Positions 17,852 through 26,682 of a stretch of DNA of 64,000 bases are shown piece after piece; within the stretch, counting starts at the first letter, position 1, and each line of letters begins with the position of its first letter. The stretch spans positions 1 through 64,000 of the forward strand of contig CANMWK010000015.1 of assembly GCA_947501615.1 (NCBI GenBank). The letters are read 5' to 3'. The position numbers and the translations under genes are program-made. The stretch comes from an uncultured Tenacibaculum sp. Lineage in GTDB: Bacteria; Bacteroidota; Bacteroidia; Flavobacteriales; Flavobacteriaceae. The notes under the pieces were generated by a model. That model had not been told where the DNA came from, did no database searches, and saw nothing but the letters and a program-made list of their open reading frames with translations.

Positions 17852-19351
17852 CTAGAACAACTTCTTCTTAAACCTTATTGCCAAAGAATTTATTTGATTA
17901 GATACTTTCAACTTTAGTACAACAAGCAAATACAATACAGTAATAATAATACTTTTGATTATAATATTTAAGATAATATGAACAGGTATCCTTCCTAAAA
18001 AGAATTCAGGAATAGAAAAATCCCAAAAATAAAACAATCCAAAAAACATCATTATAACTATAGTAATTGTAATAGACTGTCTTGTATAAGGTGTCATTTT
18101 TAGTTTGGCCTTTACAAACCATAACTTTATACTGTTAAAAACTAAAATTGACAGTAACGTAGACAACGCTAAACCTTCAGTACCAAAATTTAAGTCAAAA
18201 TAAAATAACTTATTTAATAAATACACAGAGATTGCCATTCCCAATCCAATTGGAAGGGTAATTTTATAAAACTTTGAATTGTTTATAATATCTCTATTGT
18301 TTCCTAAAGACATGGTAAACATTTTCGCCAAAGAAATCATTAACACTACCTTTTCTCCTCCTGAATATCCTTCAGGCATAATTTTAAACAATTGTGTAAT
18401 GCTACAATTAACTAGTAAAAAGAATAACCCACTTATTACTATTAAATTTAATGAACTTTTTTGGTACAAATTATACACTTCTTTTTCATCATTCTCGTTT
18501 AAAGACTTTGAAGTTAAAGGTTGTAAAATTTGACTTAATGCTCTACCTGGCGCTTCAATAAAAGAACCTATATATACCGCAACAGCATAATAACTTGCTG
18601 CTTTAATTTCTTCTTTTCCAGGAATCATTAACTTATCTATATCTATAATAATTGCTCCTGCACTTCCTGCTAAAAATATATAGGCAGAATATTTTAAAAT
18701 TTCTCTTGTATTTATTGGTAAACGAAGTGCAAATTTTGGCAAATACACTTTAAATGCATAAAACATCATAATTAATGTCCTAATTATATAAAGTATAGTC
18801 AATCCATAAATAAACTCAGATTTCGTTATAAAACCGCAAAAAACAGCTATTAATAAAACAAAAACAGCAGCTCTATTGTAAAACTCTTTCAGTACATTTC
18901 CTAAAATTGTCTTTAAATGTACTTTAGCCCAAGAATAAAAAACTTCAAAATACGCACAGCAAACCGCAATGATATAAATTACAAGCGTATAGTCTTCTAC
19001 TTTGTTATCGTTTTTAGCATTTAATCGTGCTATAATAAAATCATGAAAACCATCCCAAAAGAAACCTATAGGTAATGCAATTAATAGTGGTAATACTATG
19101 ACAGATGACAAAAACTTGTCTTTTTCCTCTTTTGTTTCATATGACGAGAAGAACTTTATAATCGTATTATGAATTCCAAAAGCTATTAATGGCATAAATA
19201 AATTAGACGCAGATAAAAGGAAAGTTATAAGTCCGTGATATTCGTCTTGAAGAATATTAGGATAAAAAATAATAGCGTTAATAGCTCCAATAGCAAAACC
19301 TAGGTAAATAACTATTGTATTCCTGAAAGATTGTTTAAAAATTATTCCCAA
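17852..19351 (-). CDS. Polysaccharide flippase (Wzx/MATE-like membrane protein)
   Basis: 499 residues, highly hydrophobic with about 12-14 transmembrane helices. The N-terminus KQSFRNTIVIYLGFAIGAIN and the pattern of paired helices resemble polysaccharide biosynthesis (Wzx-type) flippases, which move lipid-linked glycan units across the inner membrane. It ends an operon with two glycosyltransferases upstream on the same strand (2-nt gap to the next). A role in exporting the glycan those enzymes build is inferred. No polymerase (Wzy) or ligase gene is visible here. Confidence 0.82.
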   Translation of the reverse strand: MGIIFKQSFRNTIVIYLGFAIGAINAIIFYPNILQDEYHGLITFLLSASNLFMPLIAFGIHNTIIKFFSSYETKEEKDKFLSSVIVLPLLIALPIGFFWDGFHDFIIARLNAKNDNKVEDYTLVIYIIAVCCAYFEVFYSWAKVHLKTILGNVLKEFYNRAAVFVLLIAVFCGFITKSEFIYGLTILYIIRTLIMMFYAFKVYLPKFALRLPINTREILKYSAYIFLAGSAGAIIIDIDKLMIPGKEEIKAASYYAVAVYIGSFIEAPGRALSQILQPLTSKSLNENDEKEVYNLYQKSSLNLIVISGLFFLLVNCSITQLFKIMPEGYSGGEKVVLMISLAKMFTMSLGNNRDIINNSKFYKITLPIGLGMAISVYLLNKLFYFDLNFGTEGLALSTLLSILVFNSIKLWFVKAKLKMTPYTRQSITITIVIMMFFGLFYFWDFSIPEFFLGRIPVHIILNIIIKSIIITVLYLLVVLKLKVSNQINSLAIRFKKKLF

Positions 19352-19352
19352 T

Positions 19353-20639
19353 TTATTCTTTGATTACGGCTTTAATTATGTTTGATAATTTCTCGGTTAA
19401 TTTTTTTCTATGAAAACTTTCAACTCCTTCTGATGCAAGTTCTAAATTTCCGCTTTTATATTTCACATATAAATCTGAAATTGCTTGTTTAGCCAACTGC
19501 GTATTTGAAAAATCAATGGCTATTCCAGATTTCGTATTTGCTAAAATTTCAGCTAAATCACCATCTTCAGGAGCAAAACCAATAATTGGTCTATTAGCTT
19601 GTAAATATTCAAACGTTTTACCAGGAATCATTTCTTTAGCACTTGGATAATCGTTAACAACAATTAAAAGTACTTGTGATTTTCGTTGATTCAATTTTGC
19701 TTCTATATGCGGAACATAACTAATACGCTTTACATCTTTAAAATTTCTTACAGCAATCTCATTATCCCAAATAGAATCATCTAATTTACCTATAAATTTC
19801 AACTCTAAATCTTCTGCAAATTCTTTATTCTCTTCACATAATTCAGATAATGCTTCCCATAATGCCTTCGGATTTCTTTCCGAATTCATAGAACCGATAT
19901 GTGTAATACTAAATTTTTTATCTAATGTATGGTCAACAGTTTCTAAACTTTCTTCTGTATCGAAACCATTAGTAATTACATCTATCGCTTTATTAAAGTC
20001 TTCGTACTTTTTTTTCGCGTGATTACTTACCATAATCACCTGATCTGCTGCTCTAACGACTTCTTCTTCTAGTTTGAAGTGTTTTTTTCGTGCTGATTTT
20101 GTTAGTGGTAATAAATGGAAATAATCTATACTCGTCCATGGATCTCTAAAATCTGCAATCCACTTCACTCCTATTTTTTCTTTTAATCGTTTTCCAATAA
20201 GATGTAAACTGTGGGGCGGACCTGTAGTAATAATTGCATCAACAGTGTTGTTAGACAAATAATTTTCTAACATTTTTACTGAAGGTTTTACCCAGTATTT
20301 ACGAGCATCTGGTATAAAATAATTTGCTCTTATGTACAATAAAACTCTAGAAAGAAATGAAGGATTTGGATCTAAAAAACCAGCACTCTTTTCTGTTTCT
20401 TTCTTTTTAAACTTAGCTACAATAGTATTGGGTTCAAAAATCGGACATTTAATAACTTCTATTCCTTTAGGAATATCAGCAGCTAAAGTTTCATCAATTA
20501 TTGGATAAAAAGGATTCTCTGCAGTAAAAACAACAGGTTCTATACCATAGTTTCTTAAATACTTTACAAACTTCAACCAACGTTGAACCCCTGGTCCACC
20601 CGCAGGTGGCCAATAATATGTTACAATTAAAACTTTCAA
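19353..20639 (-). CDS. Glycosyltransferase, GT4-like
   Basis: 428 residues, GT-B fold. The N-terminal Rossmann start VTYYWPPAGGPGVQRWLKF contains the glycine-rich loop typical of WcaI-like GT4 enzymes. The C-terminal donor-binding half includes HIGSMNSERNPKALWEAL and PGKTFEYLQANRPIIGF, the latter with the EX7E-like region. It transfers a sugar from an activated donor to a growing surface glycan. Its start overlaps the end of the next upstream glycosyltransferase by 4 nt, indicating translational coupling. The sugar specificity cannot be told. Confidence 0.85.
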   Translation of the reverse strand: MKVLIVTYYWPPAGGPGVQRWLKFVKYLRNYGIEPVVFTAENPFYPIIDETLAADIPKGIEVIKCPIFEPNTIVAKFKKKETEKSAGFLDPNPSFLSRVLLYIRANYFIPDARKYWVKPSVKMLENYLSNNTVDAIITTGPPHSLHLIGKRLKEKIGVKWIADFRDPWTSIDYFHLLPLTKSARKKHFKLEEEVVRAADQVIMVSNHAKKKYEDFNKAIDVITNGFDTEESLETVDHTLDKKFSITHIGSMNSERNPKALWEALSELCEENKEFAEDLELKFIGKLDDSIWDNEIAVRNFKDVKRISYVPHIEAKLNQRKSQVLLIVVNDYPSAKEMIPGKTFEYLQANRPIIGFAPEDGDLAEILANTKSGIAIDFSNTQLAKQAISDLYVKYKSGNLELASEGVESFHRKKLTEKLSNIIKAVIKE

Positions 20640-21820
20640 TTTAAATTATAATATAAATCTGTTAATGCTTTTGCAGTTATTTCCCAAACAAAATGATTTC
20701 TCACAAAGTCTTTTCCGTTATTTCCATATCGTTCTCGTAGTTCTTCACTTCTATACAATACTTTAACTTGAGTTGCAAAATCTTCACTATTACGTTCTTC
20801 ATGTACTAACCCAGAATCGTATTTTTCAACTAATCTTTTTTGTGCTATGGCATCACTAACTACGATTGGTTTTCCAAATCCCATGTATTGAAAAATTTTA
20901 TTTGCATAGGCCACATCATGCTGAATACTTCTTCGCAACGGAGAAATACAAACATCACTAACTTCTATATACGACGGAAACAATTCTAAGTTTTGCCATC
21001 CTTCAAAATCGACATAAGCTTCAACACCTAATTCTTTTACGCTTTGTTTTAAAACTGTATCCGTAGTATTTGAACCTACGATAACCAATTTAAGATTTGG
21101 AATTTCTTGAATTAAATTAGGCACAGCATTAATCGCCGTTAATAACCCTCTTCTAATATTTGTGTCTCCTAAATATAGAATAACGAAATTGTTCGTATAA
21201 CGTTGTATAATTTCTGAAGATATATTTGCTTCTTCGTAAAACGACTTATTAATTGTGTTGGGTACGAGTAACACTTTTTCTGGTGAAGTTACACGCTCCT
21301 TTAATTGATCAACAAACTCTTGGGAAACTGTTAATACTTTAGTTGCTTCCTCTAAAAATACATCTTCCTTTTTTTTCCATTTTTTTGGAGAAATAATGTA
21401 TTTACCTGGAAACTTTTGAAGATGCGGATAAAACTTCATATTCTCTGGAAGATTATCATGAACATCTAAAACAACTGGTAAATTAAAATGTTTATTTGCT
21501 GAAAAAACTGCTTCTGCAACTCTAATATCATGACAATGCAAAGCTTCTATACTGTTTTTTATGACAAAGTCTTTAATCTTCTTTCTCATCATCATCGTAT
21601 AAAAAGGAACAGTATACGCTAAAGCAGATAGTTTATATTCTAATTTAGAACTCATATATCTTCTTACCTGTATTCCTTTTACCTCTTCATTTAAAAGTTG
21701 CTTACCATAAGTTAAGCAGAATAAATATACTTCATGTCCACCTTTAACAAGTTCAATCGCTTCATTTTCTACTCTCGGATCTGGAGGATAGACATTATCA
21801 AGTATCATTCCTATTTTCAT
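20636..21820 (-). CDS. Glycosyltransferase, GT4-like
   Basis: 394 residues, GT-B fold. The N-terminal DNVYPPDPRVENEAIELVKG is the acceptor-side start typical of GT4 enzymes. The donor-side half has LYLGDTNIRRGLLTAI, CISPLRRSIQHDVAYANKIF and YMGFGKPIVVSDAIAQKRLV. It is the first gene of the glycosyltransferase-glycosyltransferase-flippase operon, with a 4-nt overlap to the next gene. An AT-rich upstream region of 283 bp contains a minus-strand terminator hairpin. Confidence 0.85.
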   Translation of the reverse strand: MKIGMILDNVYPPDPRVENEAIELVKGGHEVYLFCLTYGKQLLNEEVKGIQVRRYMSSKLEYKLSALAYTVPFYTMMMRKKIKDFVIKNSIEALHCHDIRVAEAVFSANKHFNLPVVLDVHDNLPENMKFYPHLQKFPGKYIISPKKWKKKEDVFLEEATKVLTVSQEFVDQLKERVTSPEKVLLVPNTINKSFYEEANISSEIIQRYTNNFVILYLGDTNIRRGLLTAINAVPNLIQEIPNLKLVIVGSNTTDTVLKQSVKELGVEAYVDFEGWQNLELFPSYIEVSDVCISPLRRSIQHDVAYANKIFQYMGFGKPIVVSDAIAQKRLVEKYDSGLVHEERNSEDFATQVKVLYRSEELRERYGNNGKDFVRNHFVWEITAKALTDLYYNLN

Positions 21821-21903
21821 AATAAAATTGCTTTGGCAAAAATGAGAAATTTAATACGTAACAAATCTATCGATTATAAATAGAATTTTATCAAAAAGAA
21901 GGA

Positions 21904-21932
21904 AATAAAAAAAGGAGTCAAAAAACTCCTTT
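21904..21932 (-). terminator. Minus-strand terminator or attenuator upstream of the glycan operon
   Basis: AAAGGAGT/ACTCCTTT arms at 21911-21918 and 21925-21932 make an 8-bp stem. On the minus strand it is followed by a run of seven more Ts, giving a good intrinsic terminator. No minus-strand gene lies upstream to need it, so it ends a short leader or small RNA. Confidence 0.6.
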
Positions 21933-21986
21933 GATAATTTTCAATTGCTATTTTCCCTGTGTACGACCCTTTAACTTTTATACAGG

Positions 21987-21994
21987 CAAATTTA
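21987..21994 (-). promoter_or_regulatory. Putative -7 promoter element upstream of the glycan operon
   Basis: On the minus strand this reads TAAATTTG (exact TAnnTTTG). Transcription would start near 21980 and meet the hairpin at 21932-21911 after about 50 nt. No clear -33 TTG is visible. Confidence 0.35.
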
Positions 21995-22103
21995 AGTGTA
22001 TCGACTATGTTTAAAAAGTTTTATATTGCACTTTTTATAAAATGCATAGCTTTTTAGCCCTTGTATAATCACAAAAAACAGAGAATTAATCGATTATTTA
22101 ATT

Positions 22104-23813
22104 TTGAAAAAAATTATATCCTTTTTAATATTTACCATTTTATTTGCTTTTAGCTCTTTTAGTCAAGAAATAGAGTATAAAGAACATGAGTTTTTCAATA
22201 AATTAAGACAGTATAAAGACTCTCATAATGATAGTTTACTTTTTTATGCTAACAAAATGAAAGCATCTACAAGTAAGTGCGATCAAATGGTTGGAATGAT
22301 AAATGAAGCTTATTTTTTATATAGAAAAAGAGATTATGTGAATGCTAAAAAAAGTCTTAAACACACAATTACTAAGATTAATGAGCTTATTGAAAAACAC
22401 CCTAATTATTCTTGTTTAATTACTGAAAAAGCAAATGCATTACATCGGCTTTTTTGGACACTCAAAAATCAAGAAGAGTATGAATCAGCTTACAAACAAC
22501 TCATCAAAATTTCTGAAATAAACACAACTTATAATTTAAAACCTGCGCTAACAAAAAAAGTTAATGTAGAGATTTCAAAGGCTTACATTAAGTATAAGTT
22601 AGGTTTAGAAGAGGAATCTAAAAAAATCCTAACACAAGTAATTAAGCTTCTTCCAGGATTATATGAATTAAGTAAACAGTATCCCTATATAAAACCTAAG
22701 ACTAAAGAGGCTAATATTTATAATTTATTAGGAGAAACAAATTTATCTTTAGGAAAAAAAACAAACACGACTAAGTTTATTGATTCTGCTAGTTACTATT
22801 TTGACAAAGCATACAAATTAGCAAAAGAATTTTCACCTCCGAATCCAGATTCTGAGTTTATGTATGCGCTAAAGAAAACCGAAATCTTAATTTCTAAGAA
22901 GAAATTTAACGAAGCAATAGCGCTTACTGATACGTACAAAAGAATTAGTCATAAAAAAAATTATTCTAAAAGGCCCGAGTATTTAAATAAAGCTATTTGT
23001 TTTCATAATTTAAATACTACAGATTCTGCTATTTTCTATGCTAATCGTCTTCTTAGAACTCCAGAATTAAAGAAAACGAATTTAATTACAGCCTACGATA
23101 TACTTTCAAATCAATATGTAAATAAAAATCAATTAGATAGTGCCTACAAATATTCTAAACTTACGCTTAAAGAATTCAACGAGGCAAAAGAACAAAAACA
23201 AATTACATATCAACTATTGTATGATAATGATATTGAAAAAATCAAGGAACTTAATAGATCTATTATTCAAAAAGAAAAGAAAAAAAATATAGGGATTATT
23301 CTCCTTGCAGTTTCAGTGGTTATTTTAATTTCTTTATTCTTTTTATTCAAAAGAAAAAATTATAAAAAGGAGATTGAAACTATTGTTACTTCTAAAAATG
23401 AGCTCATTCTTAAAAATAAAGAAGACAATACAAACCAAAAGGTTGCTTATAATATAGATGATGAATTAGAGCAAAAAATTATTCAGGAAATAAATAAGAT
23501 TGATACAGATTTAAGTTTCTTGGATCAAAACTTTACTATTAATTCTATTAGTAAAAAGCTACAAACAAATTCTACATATATTTCATTTGTTTTCAATAAA
23601 AACAAAAAAGAAACATTCAAACAATATTATAGTAGAAAGAAAATAGAATATATAGTTGATATGCTAAAAAAGAATAAACTATATAGAAACTATTCAGTAC
23701 AAGCTCTTGCTGAAGAAGTAGGATATTCAAATGCTTCTGCCTTTACCAGAGTATTTAAAAAGCATATGAATGTTACACCTTCAGCATATGTTAAGAGTTT
23801 GGAATCGAATTAA
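22104..23813 (+). CDS. Membrane TPR-AraC transcriptional regulator
   Basis: 569 residues, TTG start followed by a signal peptide (MKKIISFLIFTILFAFSSFS). The periplasmic half is helical with TPR-like repeats. A transmembrane helix lies at about 395-415 (IGIILLAVSVVILISLFFLF), then an AraC/XylS helix-turn-helix domain at about 473-566, with SVQALAEEVGYSNASAFTRV and PSAYVKS. This one-protein sensor design is common in Bacteroidota: the outside domain senses and the cytoplasmic AraC domain binds DNA. Targets are unknown; the divergent glycan operon is a candidate by position. Its 3' end overlaps that of the convergent yfhO-like gene by 23 bp. Confidence 0.85.
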   Translation: MKKIISFLIFTILFAFSSFSQEIEYKEHEFFNKLRQYKDSHNDSLLFYANKMKASTSKCDQMVGMINEAYFLYRKRDYVNAKKSLKHTITKINELIEKHPNYSCLITEKANALHRLFWTLKNQEEYESAYKQLIKISEINTTYNLKPALTKKVNVEISKAYIKYKLGLEEESKKILTQVIKLLPGLYELSKQYPYIKPKTKEANIYNLLGETNLSLGKKTNTTKFIDSASYYFDKAYKLAKEFSPPNPDSEFMYALKKTEILISKKKFNEAIALTDTYKRISHKKNYSKRPEYLNKAICFHNLNTTDSAIFYANRLLRTPELKKTNLITAYDILSNQYVNKNQLDSAYKYSKLTLKEFNEAKEQKQITYQLLYDNDIEKIKELNRSIIQKEKKKNIGIILLAVSVVILISLFFLFKRKNYKKEIETIVTSKNELILKNKEDNTNQKVAYNIDDELEQKIIQEINKIDTDLSFLDQNFTINSISKKLQTNSTYISFVFNKNKKETFKQYYSRKKIEYIVDMLKKNKLYRNYSVQALAEEVGYSNASAFTRVFKKHMNVTPSAYVKSLESN

Positions 23814-26271
23814 TTTTCTTTTTTCTTTCTAAAAAAAGCCAAACAGTAGGAATAACGAATAACAAAAGGTAAAAAATTAATGAGATGGTAGTTCCTGTTG
23901 TAATCACTTTAGGTTCAAATTTGAATTCTATTGTATGATTTCCTTTGGGAACATTCATTCCTCTTAACACATAATTTACTTGGTAGTGAGGCGTCTTAAC
24001 TCCATCAACATATGAATTCCAACCATTCTTATAAAAAATTTCTGAAAAAACAGCAAATTGATTTGTATCTGAATTCGTTTTATAAGTTAAGTGGTTAGGC
24101 AAATATTTATCCAAACGAATTGAAGCCAAACTATCTTTATTAAAAGTAACTGAACCAGCATATGCATCTTTTCTAATAACAGCTTCCTCTTTAGTGTTCA
24201 ACCTACGTAATACTTTTATTTCATCATTAGCTGTATTCACTGTAGCTAACTTTGAAATAAACCAAGCGTTTTTATTGGCTTTATCGTTCTCTAAGATACC
24301 ATCTTCACCTAAAATAAAATATTTGGTGTTTAACATATTAAGTACACCAAAATCTACTTTCTCTAATTTTTCAGCTACAGAATCTCTACTGTTAAGAATA
24401 TTTATGAACGCAGATAATTCTCTATTCACATTGTACTCAAACAACTCTTGATAACGCATCATCTTTGCAGCATGATATCCTCCAATAGAGTTATGAAAAT
24501 AAGATGTTCTACCTTCGTTCATTAAGTTTGCTGTAAAGTTTGCAACTCTAAATCGTGATTTATCTTTTAAAATTTGCTTATCCGCTTCATTTACCACAAA
24601 TGGTTTCTGAACGTTTCTAGCCGTAGTAAAATCTTCTTTATTTACATACCTCAAATCTGTACTTAATAAATCAAAAAGCAATAAAACACTTGTTGCTATT
24701 ACAACGGCAGTTAACTTTACTTTTTCTTTAATAAATAACCATAACATTCCACCAGAAAGTAACACTAAAACAAGTGAACGTAAACTATCAGAAAATAACA
24801 TCGATTTTCTATCTGCTATTAAAGCTTCTACAAGTCCTGGTAATTTAAATCGTGTATATTGATCGTCTCTTATTCCTTCAAAGGTTGATGACATATGAGC
24901 TAAGGCGAAACCAGTAATAATTACCCCTGCAGTAACTAAAACCGCTTTTATTAGCAACTGTATCTTTTCTTCTTTCGATATTTCTGAAGTAAAAAACGCT
25001 TTCAAACCTAATATTCCTAACAATGGAACACATAATTCTGCTATAACTTGTATTGATGAAACTGCTCTAAACTTATTATATAGTGGTACATAATCTATAA
25101 AGATGTTTGTTAATATTGAAAAGTTTTTACCCAAACTTAATAGTAAAGAGAAGATAGTTGCACTTACTAACCAATATTTAATTTTACCGCGTACAAAAAA
25201 TACACCTATAAAAAACAAAAACCATATTACAGCTCCAATGTAAGCAGGAGCTTCTACAATAGGTTGCTTTCCCCAATATGTTAATACTTGTTCAGAATAA
25301 TCTTTGGCAACTGCTTTTCCTGCGTTTTGTTCTATAATTTGATAAAAATTAGAATCTTCTCCTAATTTTTCAACAGTTCCACCACCCATGTAGCGAGGTA
25401 TGATAAGATTAAACGTTTCTAATATTCCATAACTATATTCTGTAATATAATCTTTATCTAATCCGTTTACTTTTTCTTTTGATGATCCATCTGGGGTTAT
25501 TGTTAATTCAGATGTACCTCGTGTACTGTAATTTGCATATTCTTTGGTTGATAACAATCGAGTTGAATTCATACCTATACCAATAAAACAGGCAACTAAT
25601 ATTACTACAGCTTGTTTTAAAAAAGTTGGTAATTGTTGCTTTTTATATGCATCTACCGCTTCAACAATCCCTAAGATAAGTAAGCAGAAACCTAAGTAAT
25701 AGGTCATTTGAATATGATTTGCTACAATTTCAAGTGCCATTGCTAAAGCTGTTACTACAAAACCTAACAAATAACGTTTTTGAAATACATATACCATTCC
25801 TGCTATAACAGCTGGCATATATGCTATTGCATGTGCTTTTGCATTATGTCCTGCTCCAAAAATTATAATCAAATATGTAGAAAAGCCAAAACTCAAACTT
25901 CCTAAAATAGCAAGTTTCCATTCTACTTTAAAAGCATTAAGCAATAAGAAGAAGCCTAAAAAGTACAAGAATAAATAATCGGCTGGCCTAGGTAAAAAAC
26001 GCAATAGATAATCAAATTGCTTAATAAAATCATTTGGAAATTTAGCACCTACTTGGTACGAAGGCATACCGCTAAAAGCATTTCCTATCCAATAGGGTTC
26101 TTCATCATTTTCTGCTCTAAAATCATTCATCTCTTTAGCCATACCAATATACTGAGAGATATCGCTTTGTTTGATTTGTTTACCAGTCAAAACTGGACTA
26201 AAATAGAGTAAAGAAGCAATTATAAAAAAAACAATTGCTCCTAAATAAGGTAGGTATTTCGTAAGTTTCAT
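23791..26271 (-). CDS. YfhO family membrane protein
   Basis: 826 residues with a signal-anchor N-terminus and many transmembrane helices in the first 520 residues, followed by a soluble domain and a final helix before KKKINSIPNS. Motifs such as PYWIGNAFSGMPSYQVG and GAGHNAKAHAIAYMPAV are typical of large YfhO proteins, which resemble GT-C glycosyltransferases. In Gram-positive bacteria YfhO glycosylates lipoteichoic acid; the acceptor in Bacteroidota is not known. The DUF4834 gene lies 2 nt upstream on the same strand, so the two form an operon. Confidence 0.88.
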   Translation of the reverse strand: MKLTKYLPYLGAIVFFIIASLLYFSPVLTGKQIKQSDISQYIGMAKEMNDFRAENDEEPYWIGNAFSGMPSYQVGAKFPNDFIKQFDYLLRFLPRPADYLFLYFLGFFLLLNAFKVEWKLAILGSLSFGFSTYLIIIFGAGHNAKAHAIAYMPAVIAGMVYVFQKRYLLGFVVTALAMALEIVANHIQMTYYLGFCLLILGIVEAVDAYKKQQLPTFLKQAVVILVACFIGIGMNSTRLLSTKEYANYSTRGTSELTITPDGSSKEKVNGLDKDYITEYSYGILETFNLIIPRYMGGGTVEKLGEDSNFYQIIEQNAGKAVAKDYSEQVLTYWGKQPIVEAPAYIGAVIWFLFFIGVFFVRGKIKYWLVSATIFSLLLSLGKNFSILTNIFIDYVPLYNKFRAVSSIQVIAELCVPLLGILGLKAFFTSEISKEEKIQLLIKAVLVTAGVIITGFALAHMSSTFEGIRDDQYTRFKLPGLVEALIADRKSMLFSDSLRSLVLVLLSGGMLWLFIKEKVKLTAVVIATSVLLLFDLLSTDLRYVNKEDFTTARNVQKPFVVNEADKQILKDKSRFRVANFTANLMNEGRTSYFHNSIGGYHAAKMMRYQELFEYNVNRELSAFINILNSRDSVAEKLEKVDFGVLNMLNTKYFILGEDGILENDKANKNAWFISKLATVNTANDEIKVLRRLNTKEEAVIRKDAYAGSVTFNKDSLASIRLDKYLPNHLTYKTNSDTNQFAVFSEIFYKNGWNSYVDGVKTPHYQVNYVLRGMNVPKGNHTIEFKFEPKVITTGTTISLIFYLLLFVIPTVWLFLERKKKINSIPNS

Positions 26272-26273
26272 GA

Positions 26274-26528
26274 TTAGTCTATTTCCTCAAAATCAATATA
26301 CTCACCTACTGATTTATCGCTTTGTTTGGTTGAATTTGGTTTTTTATCTATGACAGTTTCTCCAATCTTAACATCATTAGTGTTATGATTTTGACGATTT
26401 TGATGTCTCATCTTCTCCTCCATCTTACTCATAGCCTTTTTCATTAAATAAGGAGCAAATAACTTTGCTAAAAATTTAAATGAATAGTAAATTATACCAA
26501 TTATGAGAAGTGTTCTTATTAAACCCAT
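26274..26528 (-). CDS. DUF4834 small membrane protein
   Basis: 84 residues: one N-terminal membrane helix (LIRTLLIIGIIYYSFKFLA), then a charged segment (KKAMSKMEEKMRHQ) and an acidic end (YIDFEEID). This matches the DUF4834 family, small Bacteroidota proteins often found next to YfhO. Function unknown. Its position directly before yfhO suggests an accessory role for that membrane enzyme. Confidence 0.75.
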   Translation of the reverse strand: MGLIRTLLIIGIIYYSFKFLAKLFAPYLMKKAMSKMEEKMRHQNRQNHNTNDVKIGETVIDKKPNSTKQSDKSVGEYIDFEEID

Positions 26529-26613
26529 ATAATTTATATTGCAATATTTTATTAATAGTTTTTCTAAAAATCATTCAAAAATAACAATTTGAACCAAAAC
26601 CTTACGTTAATAG

Positions 26614-26654
26614 TTTGGTAAACTTAATGGATTGATATTTTTACTGTATGTTTG
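26614..26654 (+). promoter_or_regulatory. Putative promoter of the outer membrane protein gene
   Basis: TATGTTTG at 26647-26654 matches TAnnTTTG. TTTG occurs at 26614-26617 but 29 nt away, too far for a canonical -33. Transcription would start near 26661, downstream of an earlier possible ATG at 26632, which argues for the start at 26683. Confidence 0.45.
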
Positions 26655-26682
26655 TAATTGTTGTAAATTGTATGTGTTGAAT

